A stretch of DNA of 64,000 nucleotides. It comes from Orbilia blumenaviensis (lineage: Eukaryota > Ascomycota > Orbiliomycetes > Orbiliales > Orbiliaceae). Shown in pieces: positions 35,601 to 50,800 of the stretch. A program made the translations under genes and the position numbers. The notes under the pieces were generated by a model, which was given only the letters and a program-made list of their open reading frames with translations, did not search any database and had not been told where the DNA came from. The DNA lies in assembly GCA_036872755.1 (NCBI GenBank), contig JAVHNS010000006.1:1364001-1428000 (forward strand), read 5' to 3'. Position 1 is the stretch's first letter. Every line of letters starts with the position of its first letter.

Positions 35601-38600
35601 ATAATTATAATTTTTAAAAATTTATATTTAATAATAATAAATTTTAATTTATTTAATATTATATATAAATTATAGTTTTAAAAAAATTTTAATATTATAT
35701 TAATATTTTTTTATATTTTTTTAATATTTTATTGAAAATTAAAATATTATTTAAGTAAATAATATAAATGATATTTATGTATTTTTAAAATATATAATTT
35801 ATAAAAATTTAAAAAGAAGTTAGTATATTGGTTAGTTTAAATAATATAATTAAATATTTAAATAAATTATAATAATATTAAAAAATTATTTTTTATTTTT
35901 TTTTTAAATTTATTTTAATATTATAATAAATATTAATAATATTTAATTTAATAAAATAATTTATTTTTATTAAATAATTAAAAAATTTATTTATTAATAA
36001 TAAAAATTCAATATCTTTAATTATAATATTATTTAAATTTTTATAATTAATATATATTTATAATTTTTTATTAAATTTTAATATAAATAATATAAAATAT
36101 TTTATAAATAAATTAAAAAATTATATAAATTTATTATAAAAATTTTTATTAATATATTTACATAAAATTACAATTTCTTCTTTTATACATACATATATAA
36201 ATAAAAATTTTAATTAAATTTTTTTTTTTAAAAAAATATAATATATAAATTAATTAATTTTTAATAAAAAATTTTTTTTATTTGAAAATTAAAAAATTAA
36301 TTTATTATTTTTAAAAATTTAATTTAAAATTTTTTTTTTTTTTTATTAATTTTTTATATTTTAAAAAAATATATTTTATAAAATAAAATTTATTTTAAAA
36401 ATAATTATTAATTTTTTTTTATAATATATATTAAGTAAGTTAATAATAAATTTTTTTTAAAAATTAATTATTTAATCAAATTTTAAAATAAATTTTTTTA
36501 TAATTATATTTTAAAAATTTAAAATATTAAATTTTTTAATTAATATTTAAGTTATATTTTTTTAATTAAAGAAATTTAAAAACTAATTTATAAAAAATTT
36601 CTAAAATATTTATTATAATTATTTCCAAATATTTATTTATAAAAAATATAAAAATAATTTTATAAATAATTATTTTAAAAAAATTATTATTAAAAATAAT
36701 AATATATATTTTTAAAATTTTTAAATATAAAATAATTTAAATTATTTAATAATTTTAAAATAAATAAATAAATTTTTTACTTTATAATTTAATAAAAATA
36801 TACTAAAATTTTTATTAATATTAATTAATAAAAAAAATAATTTTTAATTAATTATAAAAAAAATTATTTAAATAATCCATTTTTAATAATACATAATTTA
36901 AATTTTTTAAATAATATTAAATTTTAAAATTTTTTTAATTTTTTCCTTTTATATTTATTTTTTTATAAATATTAATAAATTTAATTTTATTAATATAAAA
37001 AAATTTATTAAATTTTAATTTAAAATAATTTTATTTAAAATCAATAATTTTAAATTAATAATAAGGTAAGGTAAAATTATTTTATTTATAATTAAAATAA
37101 TTTTTTTAAAAATAATATTTAAAATTAAATTAAATATTAAAAATAAAATTTTAATAATACATACATTACCATCTTATATTTTAAATATTTAATTTAATTT
37201 TTAAAATATAAAAATTTCTAATAAAGGTGATATATTTTTAAATATAATTAATATAAAAATTATATTTTTTATAAAATAAATAAATAATTGGTTTTCTATA
37301 AAATCAATATTAATAATTTTCTTTTTTTATTAAATTATATTTAATAATATATTTAATATTAATTATATAATAATATTTATTTTTTTTATGGTATTTTATA
37401 ATTTTTTCCTTATAATCAATATTAAATTAAGTGATATAAATATTTTAATAAATTAAAAATTAAATAATAATTTAAAAAAAATATTAATAAAAATATTTTT
37501 TATAATTAAAAAAAAATATTAGGATTATAAAAAATAAATTAAATAAAATTAAAATATTTAGTGTATAAATTTTATTTATTATAATAAAAATTATAAAAAT
37601 AAAAAATGTGGTTGTAGAATTTTACATCTAAAAATCAATTTTTGTATAAATAGTAATTGGAAGTAATTTTCTAATATTTTAAAGTAATGTATTTAATTTT
37701 ATTAGTTTATTTATAAATAAAAGGGGAATTGATGTTTTTGATTTTTTTATAATAAATTTTTTAATTTTTTGTAAAATTAATTTTATAAAAATTGTTATTA
37801 ATATAAAAAAAAATATTTTAATATTTTTTAAAAAAAAACTATTTTTGATTTTTAATATATTTATATTTAATATATTTAACAATAAAAGTAGTATAATAAT
37901 TTAAATATTTATAATTTAATTAATTTTAAATTATATAATTATAAATTTTATATTAATTATAGGTTTTTTTTTGATAATCTATATATTAGATTTATTTTTT
38001 TTTAAATTTTATAAAAATTATATTGTTAATATAAGTTTTAAAAGTAAAAATTTTATTATTATTTTAATTTTTGTAAAATGTAATTAAAAAATTAAAAAAA
38101 ATTTTTTTGTAAACTTTTTTTTTATTATTTAAATATTTTATAAAAAAATTTTTTTATTTGTAAAAAATTTAATTATAAATAAATAATAAATTTATTTTAA
38201 TAAAAAAATTCTTTATTATATTAATAAATTATAAATAAATTTTAGGATTTTATGGTATAAGGTTAATATAAATTAAGTAAATATAATAAATTTTTTTAAA
38301 TATATATTTTTAAAAAAATTTTTTGTTAGGGTGTTTTTTGTAATTTAAATAAATTTTAAATATTAAATTATTTTAAAATTAATAATATTTTTAAAAAATT
38401 AGATTATAAATAACTAAAATAATTTTAAATTTAATTTTTTTTTCTTAAATAATAAACTTAAGAATGTTTATAAATTAATTAAAAATAATTAAATAATTTA
38501 AAACTTGTTTAAAAATTTGTTATTAAAATTATTTAATTTTTTAAAAAATAGATTAATATATTATTTAAATTTTTTTTATAATAAATAATAATAAAAAGTT

Positions 38601-40054
38601 AGTATTTATAAATTTAATATTTTTATATTATTAAAATATATTATTTTATTATAATTTTTTATAATTTCTAGTAATATATTCAAATTTATTATAATTATAA
38701 TAAATAAAATTATTAAATTTTAATCTTTTAAACTCCTTATTATATAAATAATTATATTAAATTATATTAAAATTTATAAAAGTTAGATTAAAAATTTTAT
38801 TTAAAATAAAACTTCCATTTTTATTTTTATATCAATTTTTATTTCCTTTATTATTTTAATTTTAAAATACTTTTTTTTTATTCTTATTTTTTTTTAAAAT
38901 TATAATTATAAAAATTTTTCTTTTTCTAATTATACTTATTTTGTTAATAAATATTGTTGATTTTAATAACTATTTTCTGTATTTTTATATATTTAAAAGA
39001 TTTTTTAAGTTATTGTTTTTTGAGAAAAATTTAAATTTTTAATTTTAATTTTAATTTTTTTTAAATTTAGTAAGTGATATTAGATTTGTTTTATTTGATA
39101 AGAAAAACAATTTAGTTAAATTTATAAAAATATTTATAAATTAAATTAGTTTATTTGAATTTTTTAAAATTTTTATAAACTTTATTAATTTTATTATTTT
39201 TTTTATATTATTATTTAAAGAATATAATAAATTTTTTAAAATTTATTATGATTTTGAAAATATAAATATTAAAAATAATTCCATTTTTAATATAATAATT
39301 ATTATAATTAATAAATATTTAGAAAATTAAATTTTCTAAATATATTTTTATAAAAATAATTTTAAATTTGTTATTTGGAAATTTATTATCTTATATTTTA
39401 AAATAAATTAAAAATTAATAAAAAAAATAATTAATTTTTTTAAATTTATTAAAATATTTTATTAAATCTCTAATTTTAAATACCTTATTAATACCAATTT
39501 TAATTTTTTTTTTATTATAATCCATTTTAAAAATTTCATATTCCAATTATTTCTGTAAAAATATTTTTTTTTTATTTGTAATAATTTATTTATATTTTAT
39601 TTTTAAAATAATTATTCTCATTATAAAATTTTTTATAATTAATAAAATTTATTTATTTAAAAGTTTTTTTATATTAATTATTATATTAAATAAATTTAAT
39701 ATTATATTAAATAATTATTTATATTTTTAAAAATAATTTAATATTAATTATATTTTAATTATAATACTAATATATTTAATATTTTTATATTATTTAAATA
39801 AAATACTAATTTATATTAATTTTAAATTTTTATTATTAATAATTAATTTTAAAAAAAATAATTTAACCCATTCTACAAATAATTTTTTTATTTACATTTA
39901 TTAATTTTAAATTATAACTAGTAAATATATTATTTTATTAAAAAGATTATTTTCTATTTTATAAATAACACCATAAAAGTTGTAATATTCAATATTATTA
40001 TTATTATTTAATATATAATTTTTATTTTATTATTGAAAATTAGATTAATTAAAG

Positions 40055-40611
40055 TGTTATATTTATTTTAGATATTTTTTAAATAAAAAATTTTTAAAAC
40101 AATTTAGTATTTTTTAACTAATTATATTCTCAATTTAAAATATTTAAATTATTTTTTTAAAATAAATTAAATTAAATATAAAGATATTAAATAATATAAC
40201 TCCTAATAAAAGGATATTAGATTTAATAAATAAAAATAATAAATAAAATATATTAAATATTAATAAATTAATTAATAAAATTTAAAAAAAAATTTTAAAA
40301 TTATTATTATTTAAAAATTTTTATATATATAAACATTATTCATATAAATATAAATTATTTATAAACTTAAATATTATATATTTTAAAAAATATTATATAT
40401 ATATAATATATTAAATTATATATAATACTTTCTATATAATTTATTTTAAAAATTATATTATTAATATAATATAATCTAATTTATTTTTTTTTAATATGGT
40501 TTTTTTTTACCAAATATTTATAATAAAAATCATCTTGATGTAAGAAACAACCTATGAAAATGGATTTATGTTTGACACACCAAGACATACCTAGTATGGC
40601 TGGCCGTGATA
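40055..40611 (+). repeat. 3' LTR of copy A (557 bp)
   Basis: Same length as the 5' LTR. Its last ~120 bp is lightly mutated and keeps the readable end CCTAGTATGGCTGGCCGTGA. Confidence 0.8.
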
Positions 40612-43168
40612 AATAAATAATTAATTTTTAATTAATAATATAAATATAAAATATATAAAAAAAAATATTTTGTAAATTTAAAATAATATTTATATAATTT
40701 AAACATAAATTAAATTAAATTTAATCTTATTAGATATTATTAATTAAAAGATTTGTGATAAAAAGTTAAAAAAAACTTAAAATAAAAATATTTTAAATTA
40801 AAAATTAGGTTAATAAAAATAAAATATTGATTATTATAATTATAATTAAATAAATAAATTTTAATTTAAAATTTAAAAATTTAGAAAAATTAATTGTTAA
40901 TTATATATTTAATTAAGAAATAAAAATAAAAAAAAAAGAATTAATATTTAAAAAAATTTAATTTATAGATTTTCAAATTGTTAATAATTTATATTAAATA
41001 TATGGTTTTATAATATTAAAATATAATAATAATTTTTTTATTTTATTATAATAATAATTTAGAAAATTTAAATATTTAAAATTAAAATAATATAAATAAA
41101 AAATTAATTTTTTTTTTTTTTTTTTTATATTTTAATATTATTAAATTTTAAATTTTTGTTTAAAATTATATTTTTTATTTAATTATTTGTTTTTTAATGT
41201 TTTTAAATTTTTACACTAATTATAATTAAATATTAATTTCAAATAATAATTTTTATTTTAAATATAATAAATTTATTAAAAGAAAAATAGTTATTTAATA
41301 TTTTAATATTATTTCTAAAATTATTATTATATCTAATAAAAATTTAATTATATTAATAAATAGTTTTATAATTTAAAATATTAAGTTTTTTGTTATTAAA
41401 ATCAAATAAGATTTTAATATATTTAAAAAAAAAAATTAAATTATTATTAAAAAAAATATTTATAAAAATTTATTATATATACCAAAAAATTTAAAATTTA
41501 TTATTTTTCAAATTATAATTGTTAAAATGAAATTTTTATATATTTTAATATTTGATATTATTATATTAATAATATTGATTCTTATTAATATTTTAAAAAA
41601 ATGTAAAAATAAATTAATAATTTTAATAATTTTTTTAAAAATTAATTTAAAAATTATTATAGAGTTTATAAAAAATATAAATTATAAAATTATTTTACTA
41701 AAAAAAATTTTTAATTATAATTAGTTTTTTTATTAAAATATATTTGTTATATATATAATTTAATAAAAAAATATTTTATATTATTTTTAAATATAAAACT
41801 TTTAATGTAATATTTTTTATATATAAATTTTTAAAATTAAAAATATTAAAAAAAATATATAAAATACTTATAATATAATAAGAGTATATATTATACAAAA
41901 ATTATTTAAAAATATAAATTTTTATTATATTATCAAAAAATATTTAAATATTTAATTAAAAATAATCTTTTTAATTATAACATATAATATAAACATAATA
42001 TGTTTAAAATAAATTTTATTTATGTTAATTTTTTATTAATAAATTATTTTTAATTTTGTAAAATGAGTTAAAAGTAAATCAATCAATTTTTAAAATTAAA
42101 TAATATATAAAAATAATAAATATATCAAAACTAAAACAATAATAAATAAATTTAAAAATAAGAAATAATATTAAAAAAAATTTTTAATTAATAGTTCTTA
42201 AGTTCAAATTTAATATAAAACTTAAATTAAAAATAATAAATTATATATTAATTAATTTTAAAAATTAGTTATAATTAATTTAAAATCTTAAATTTAAAAA
42301 TTTTTAAATAAAAAAATTATTAAAAACTAAAAATAATAAAAATAATTTTAAAAATAAAATTAAAACATCTTTTTTATATTTTATAATTTTAAAATATATT
42401 TTTTGATTTTAAATTTTAATTATATAATTAAATATATTTAATATATATTTTATTTTTTTTTTTTGTTTTTTTTTTTATTTTTTATAATTTTATTTTATAT
42501 TTTTTTTTTTAAAAATTTTTATTTTTTAAATTTTTATTTAAATATTGCATGTTTAAAACTTTTTTACAACTAAATAATAAATTAAAATTCTTATTCTCAT
42601 TAAAAATTAATAAATTTTTTAATTTTTATTTTATATTATTTAAATTTATTTTTAATTTTTTTTATTATTTTTATAATTAACTTTTTTAATTAATTAATAT
42701 TATTATATTAAAAAAAATTTTATATTTATATTTATAATTTTTAAATTTTAATTTTAATATTAAATATAAAATTTTATAAAAATTTTTTTTTTTAATTAAT
42801 TTATTATATTTTAAAAAAAATTAATATTATTTAAAAATTTTAATATAAATAATATAAATATTAAAATAAATATAAATATTAGAATTTTAAACAAATAATT
42901 AAATAAATATTTAATTTATAAAATTTTTATTAATTAATATTTTTTAATTTATAATTTTTAAAAATAAATTTTGGAATAATTTATAAAATTTATTTATTGT
43001 AAAATAATAATTTTTTTTTTATTAATAAAAAATTTATTTAATATTATATATATTAATAAATATAATAATAATTTTTTTTAAACTATTTATATAAACATAT
43101 TAAAAAATAATAATATTAATTTAAAAATTATTAAATATTTTTTTATTTTTATATATAATAAATAATTT
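40612..43168. repeat. RIP-degraded remnant of the outer TIR element (middle part)
   Basis: 2.56 kb of near-pure A+T between copy A and the solo LTR. The longest frame is Lys/Ile/Asn/Leu filler, as AT bias gives. This is the best place to look for the coding core of the outer element. Confidence 0.5.
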
Positions 43169-43725
43169 TGTCACGGCCAGCCATACTAGGTATATCTTGG
43201 TATATCAAATATAAATCTGTTTTCACAAGTTATTTCTTACACTAAAATGATTTTTATTATAAATATTTAATAAAAGAAAATTATACTAAAAAAAAACAAA
43301 TTAAATTATATTATACTAATAACACAATTCTTAAAATAAATTATATAAAAAGTATTATATATAATTTGGTGTATTATGTGCATATAATGTTTTCTAAAAT
43401 ATATAATGTTTAAGTTTATAAATAATTTACATTTGTATGGATAATATTTATATATATAAAAACCTTTAAACAATAACAATTTTAGAATTCTTTTTTAAAT
43501 TTTATTGATTAATTTATTAATATTTAATATATTTTATTTATTATTTTTATTTATTAAATTTAATATTTTTTTATTAAAAATTATATTATTTAATATTTTT
43601 ATATTTAATTTAGTTTATTTTAAAAAAATAATTTGAATATTTTAGATTAAAAATATGATTAGTTAAAAAATGTTAGGCTATTTTAGGAATTTCTTATTTA
43701 AAAAATACCTAGGACAGATGTAATA
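43169..43725 (-). repeat. Solo LTR of the same family, inverted
   Basis: 557 bp, reverse-oriented: begins TGTCACGGCCAGCC and ends CCTAGGACAGATGTAATA. It is flanked by AATTT on both sides (43164-43168 and 43726-43730). No internal region is attached, so it is a recombination product of a third insertion. Confidence 0.85.
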
Positions 43726-44263
43726 AATTTATAATAATTATTAATAATATTTATAATTATCTAATTTTAAAAAAATTTAATTTTAATATTTTAAATATTT
43801 AATTTTTATTAATAATATTAATATAATAATATTAAATTATTAATTATTATTTATTAAAAAATAAATTATATTTTAATAATTAATAAAATTTTAATTTTTT
43901 TATTAATTTTTATTATTTTTAATATAAATTTTTAATATTTAATAATTTATAAAAAATATTTTATAATTAAAAATTTAATATAATTATTAATATTTATAAA
44001 AATATATATTATATATTAAAAATATATATTAATAAAATTATATATTTAAAAATTAAATAAATAAAGTTTATTATAATTATTTAAAAATTAAATAATATTT
44101 AATTTAATAATCCAAAATTTTTTTTTTTAATAATATTTTTTATATAAATAATTTTTTATATTAATTAAATCTAATTTCCACAAAAAATTTTTTATTATAT
44201 TATATATAATAAAATAATTTAAGTAAATTAATTTTAATTATAAAATATTATATTTTTATTTTT
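43726..44263. repeat. RIP-degraded remnant between solo LTR and copy B
   Basis: 538 bp of A+T-rich DNA without frames, presumed part of the outer element; its last five bases TTTTT are the target duplication of copy B. Confidence 0.5.
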
Positions 44264-44819
44264 TGTTACACCTATTTCAGGTATTTCCCAAATAAGAAAT
44301 TCCTAAAACAATCTAATATTTTTTAATTAATCATATTCTCAATCTAAAGTATTGAAATTATTTTCTTAAAATAAATTAAATTAAATATAAAAATATCAAA
44401 TAATATAACTCCTAATAAAAAAATATTAAATTTAATAAATAAAAATAATAAACAAAATATATTAAATATTAATAAATTAATTAATAAAATTTAAAAAAAA
44501 ATCCTAAAACTATTATTATTTAAAAATCCTTATATATATAAACATCATTTATACAAATATAAATTATTTATAAATTTAAATATTATATATTTTAAAAAAT
44601 ATTATATATATATAATATACTAAGTTATATATAATATTTTTTATATAATTTATTTTAAAAATTATATTATTAATATAATATAATTTAATTTATTTTTTTT
44701 TAATATAATTTTTTTTATTAAATATTTATAATAAAAATTATTTTAATATAAAAAATAATTTATAAAAATAAATTTATATTTAATATATTAAAATATATTT
44801 AATATAACTAATTATAATA
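44264..44819 (+). repeat. 5' LTR of copy B (556 bp)
   Basis: Starts TGTTACACCTATTTCAGG. It keeps C but has lost most G on the plus strand, the opposite of the 5' LTR of copy A. Confidence 0.8.
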
Positions 44820-47800
44820 TTATCTTTTTTTTTAAGAAAAATTTTTAAAAAAAAAATTCTTATATAAAATTTTTTTATATATAAAAAATATAATAAAATT
44901 AGGTAAAAAATTTTTATATAAAATTTATTTATAAAATTCTATTATATAAAAAAATTATTTAAAAAAAATTTATATATAAAAATTTTATATTTAAAAAGTT
45001 TAACTTTTATAATTATATTATATAATTATATAATTAAAATTAAATATAAATAATTATAATTTATATTATAATTAAATTTTAAAACTTAAATTATAAAATA
45101 TTTTTTTATATATATAAAATAATATTAAATTTTTTATTTTAATTATATAATAAAATATTATTTAAAAATTTAAAAAAAATTAAAAAATTATATTTAAATA
45201 AAATAAAAAAAATTATTTTTTTAAATAATTTAAATTAAAAAGTTTAAAAATTGTAATTTTGTATTTATATTATATTACAAACAATTATATTTACATTATA
45301 TTAAAAAAAATATTAAATATAAAATTTATTATAAATAAAATAAAATAAGAAAATATAATATAATTTTTTATAAATAATTTTTATTTTTTTTTATTTTATA
45401 AAATATTTTTAATTTAAAATTTTTAATGAATTATATTATAGAAATTTAAAATAAGAAATTCAAAAAATTAAAAAAAATTTTTATTTAATATAAAATAATA
45501 TATTAAAAAATTATTAAAAATTAAATAAAATTTATAAAGCTTTTAATTAAATTCAATATTATTATAATTAAATTAAAATATTAATTTACTAAAATTTTAA
45601 TAATTATACAAAAATATTAAAAAAATTTTTTTTATAAAAAACAAAAAATTATAAAAAATAATATAATATTTAAAAATAATTTAATTATTAAAAAAAAAAT
45701 TAATAAAAATTTATTAACATTTAATAAAATATTTAACTTTTTCTATAATATTTTAATAAATATAATAAATTTTTTTACTAAATAAAATAAAAATTATTTT
45801 ATATTTTTTATAAAAAATTTCTTTTAAAATATTATTTAAAATTTTAATTAATTTCCTATCATATATTTATAATTTTTTATTTTTAAATTAAATTATATTT
45901 TATTATTTTATTATAATTTATATTAAATTATTAATTCCAATAATTTATAATATTATTTTATTAATATAATTTTTATATAATTATTTATTAATATTATCAA
46001 AATACAAAATTCTATTAATTAAAAAAATAAAATATCTAAAAAAAATTAAAAAATAATTAAATAAATAATATCATAAATATTTATTTAAATTATATATTTA
46101 TAAAAATAAATATTTATAAAAAAAATTTATAAATATAAAAACTAATTAAATAAAAAAATTATATTTTTATAAATTAAAAATTTATAAAATATATTAATTT
46201 TTATTTTTTTTAAATTTTTTTTATTTTTATTTAAATATAAAAATATTAAATTAATAAAATAAATTTTTATTTTTAAAATAATTTTATATAATTTATAATA
46301 AAATATTTTTTTTAATTATTAAAAATTATTTTTTAAATTATAAAAAATAATTTAATAAATAAAATATTTATTATTATTATTAAATTTATTAAAAATTTTT
46401 TTAATTTCATATTTTATATAATTATTATATTTAATTTTAATTTTATTTAAATTTTTTCTAAATTTTAAAAAATTTTTTTTTAAAATTAAAATATAAAATA
46501 TTTTATATATTTATATTAATTTAAATATATTAAATTTAAAATAATATTTTCTAAATTTCTTTTTAATTATATATAAATTAAATTTTTAAAAATCAAATTT
46601 TTTATTAAATTATTTAATTTTTAAATTTTATATAAATAAATATATTTTATTTTTTTTTTTAAAATTTAAAACTTTCTTTTATTATTTATTATAATAATAA
46701 TTTATTTTTTTTTATAAAAATTAAAAATTTTTTATAAAAATATTATAAATATTTTTTATTAATTTTATATATTTTTTAATTTCAAAAACAATTTTTTTTA
46801 ATATAAAAAAAAAAAAAATAATTTTAAATATTTATTTTTTTAATATTTTATACAAAATATATTTAATAATTAAATATTAAAAAATATTATAAATAAATTT
46901 TATTATAAATAAAAAAAATATTTAATTATTTTAAACATAATTAAAAAAATTTTAAAAATAAATTTTAAAAATTTAAATAAATTTTTTAAAAATTTTATTT
47001 ATTTAAATATAATTTTTAATTATAATATTTAATTTAATATTAATTTAATTTATAATTAATTATTAATATTTATTTATAAAAAAAAAATTATAATTAAAAA
47101 TATATTTTTATTAAATTTTATATTTAAAAAAAATATAATTATAATAAATTTATTATAATTTTTTAATTTTTTATTAACTATTTTACAAAATAAAAATAAT
47201 AATTTTTATTAATTTATTTATAATAATTAATATTTCATTATATAATTTATTAATAAAAAAATTTTATGTTAGAAATATTTCTTACACAAAATTATAAATA
47301 ATAACTTTGAAAAATATATTGAATATATTGTGTAATTAAAAAATTTTATAAAATTTATATTAATTAAATTTATTTTTATAATAAAAATTATAAATTTTAA
47401 TATATTTTTTAATTTACTTTTTTATTTAAAATTAAAAATAAATTTTTATAATAAATTTTTAAATACAATTAATTTTAAAATAATTATAAATTAAATAATC
47501 ATAATATAAAAAAATAATTTTTTTTTAAAATTTTTTAGTTAAAATATAAAACAAATTTTAAAATATAATAATTTTATTAATTAATTTAAAATAAAAAAAT
47601 ATATCTTTTTTTTTTAAAATTTATTATATAATAAAATTTTATTTATAAATTTTAAAAATTTTTTATTAAAAATCATTTTTAATATTATATTTTATTAAAT
47701 TTAAAAATTTATTTATAAAAATTTAATTTTTAATATTATTATATTTAAAAATTATTTTTTTATTAAATTTAATATTTTTAACAAAATTTAATTTTTTATT

Positions 47801-50800
47801 TATCATATTTATAAAAATATTTTTTTTTTTTTTAAAATATATTATTTTCATATTATATTTATTAAAAAATTCCCACCATCAAACTTATCATTTATTAAAT
47901 TCTTTTATAATTAAAAAATAAATAAAATTTTTATAATTAAATAAAATTATAAAAAATTTTTTATTTTAAAAATAAATATACTATTTTTAATATATTTTTA
48001 TAATAATCATCAATTTTTTATTATAAATAATATATCACAATTATATAATATTAAATTTATAAAAAATATAAATAATAAAATATTATTATTTATTTTTATA
48101 AAATTAAAATAAACAAACTTTTAACACTACTATAAAAATATCAATTTCAATTTTAATAAATAATTTTAAATCATAAAATTTAAAAATAAAAATAAAAATA
48201 AAAAATTTTTTAAAAATTTTAAAAATTTAAACTTTTTTAAACATTATTTTAAATTTTAATTATTTTTTAATAAATTTAAAAAATACTATTAATATAAAGT
48301 TATATTTTTAAATAAATTATTAATAATAATTATAAAATTTAAAAAATAATTATATTTTTTTAATATTTTTAAAAAAAAACTAATTTTAAATAATTTAAAT
48401 TTATTTTAAATTTATTTTAATTTTATTTAAAATAATTATAACTCTTAAAAATTCATATTTAATAATAATAAATTTTAACTTATTTAATATTATATATAAA
48501 TTATAATTTTAAAAAAATTTTAATATTATATTAATATTTTTTTATATTTTTTTAATATTTTATTAAAAATCAAAATATTATTTAAATAAATAATATAAAT
48601 AATATTTATATATTTTTAAAATATATAATTTATAAAAGTTTAAAAAAAAACTAATATATTAATTAATTTAAATAATATAATTAAATATTTAAATAAATTA
48701 TAATAATATTAAAAAATTATTTTTTATTTTTCTCTTAAATTTATTTTAATATTGTAATAAATATTAATAATATTTAATTTAATAAAATAATTTATTTTTG
48801 TTAAATAATTAAAAAATTTGTTTATTAATGGTAGAGATTTAATGTTTTTGATTATAATATTATTTAAATTTTTATAATTAATATATATTTATAATTTTTT
48901 ATTAAATTTTAATATAAATAGTATAAGATATTTTGTAAGTAAATTAAAAAATTATATAAATTTATTATAAAATTTTTATTAATATATTTATATAAAATTA
49001 TAATTTCTTTTTTTATATATGTATATATAAGTAGAAATTTTAATTAAATTCTTTTTTTTAAAAAAATATAATATATAAATTAATTAATTTTTAATAAAAA
49101 ATTTTTTTTATTTAAAAATTAAAAAATTAATTTATTATTTTTAAAAATTTAATTTAAAATTTTTTTTTTTTTTTTATTAATTTTTTATATTTTAAAAAAA
49201 ACATATTTTATAAAATAAAATTTATTTTAAAAATAATTATTAATTTTTTTTTGTGATATATGTTAAATAAGTTGATAATAAATTTTTTTTAAAAATTAAT
49301 TATTTAATTAAATTTTAAAATAAATCTTTTTATAATTATATTTTAAAAATTTAAGGTGTTAAATTTTTTAGTTAATATTTGGGTTATGTTTTTTTAATTA
49401 AAAAAATTTAAAAACTAATTTGTGGGGGGTTTTTAAAATATTTATTATGATTGTTTTTAAATATTTATTTATAAAAAATATAAAAATAATTTTATAAATA
49501 ATTATTTTAAAAAAATTATTATTAAAAATAATAATATATATTTTTTAAAATTTTTAAATATAAAATAATTTAAATCATTTAATAATTTTAAAATAAATAA
49601 ATAAATTTTTTATTCCACAATCTAATAAAAACATATTAAAATTTTTATTAATATTAATTAATAAAAAAAAATAATTTTTAATTAATTATAAAAAAAATTA
49701 TTTAAATAATCCATTTTTAATAATATATAATTTAAATTTTTTAAATAATATTAAATTTTAAAATTTTTTTAATTTTTTTTTTTTATATTTATTTTTTTAT
49801 AAACATCAGCAAATTTAATTTTATTAATATAAAGAAATTTGTTAAATTTTAGTTTAAAATAATTTTATTTAAAATTAATAATTTTAAATTAATAATAAAA
49901 TAAAACAAAATTATTTTATTTATAATTAAAATAATTTTTTTAAAAATAATATTTAAAATTAAGTTAGATATTAAAAATAAGATTTTAATAATATATATAT
50001 TATTATTTTATATTTTAAATATTTAATTTAATTTTTAAAATATAAAAATTTTTAATAAAAATAATATATTTTTAAATATAATTAATATAAAAATCATATC
50101 CTCTATAAAATAAATAAACAATTAATTTTCTACAAAATTAGTATTAATGATTTTTTTTTTTAATTAAATTGTATTTAATAATATATTTAATATTAATTAT
50201 ATAATAGTATTTATTTTTTTTATAATATTTTATAGTTTTTTTTTTGTAATTAATATTAAATTAAATAATGTAAATATTTTAATAAATTAAAAATTAAATA
50301 ATAATTTAAAAAAAATATTAATAAAAATATTTTTTATAATTAAAAAAAATATTAAAATTATAAAAAATAAATTAAATAAAATTAAAATATCTAATATATA
50401 AATTTTATTTATTATGATAAAAATTATAAAAATAAAAAATATAATTATAAAATTTTATATCTAAAAATTAATTCTTATATAAATAATAATTAAAAATAAT
50501 TTTTTAATATTTTAAAATAATATATTTAATTTTATTAATTTATTTATAAATAAAAAAAAAATCAATATTTTTAATTTTTTTATAATAAATTTCCCAATTT
50601 TTTGTAAAATCAATTTCATAAAAATTATTATTAATATAAAAAAAGATATTTTAATATTTTTTAAAAAAAAACTATTTTTAATTTTCAATATATTTATATC
50701 TAATATATTTAATAATAAAAATAATATAACAATTTAAATATTTATAATTTAATTAATTTTAAATTATATAATTATAATTTTTATATTAATTATAAATTTT

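Larger units (their letters stand above)
24652..40611 (+). mobile_element. LTR retrotransposon copy A, RIP-degraded, interrupted by an intact chromovirus
   Basis: Bounded by 557-bp direct repeats 24652-25208 and 40055-40611 and flanked by AATAA on both sides (24647-24651 and 40612-40616). LTRs start TGTTACACC and end ...GGCCGTGATA (RIP-altered TG...CA). Removing the 6841-bp insertion and its duplication leaves an internal region of about 8.0 kb, matching copy B. Almost all C/G in susceptible context has become T/A, so no gag or pol frame survives; the family (gypsy or copia) cannot be told by reading. Confidence 0.8.

Noticed and set aside
37679..41724. Small frames of Ile/Lys/Leu/Asn in the AT block (37679-37882 and 41527-41724)
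   Set aside because: Composition is what random A+T gives; they lie in RIP-degraded repeats with no homologous frame in the sister copy.
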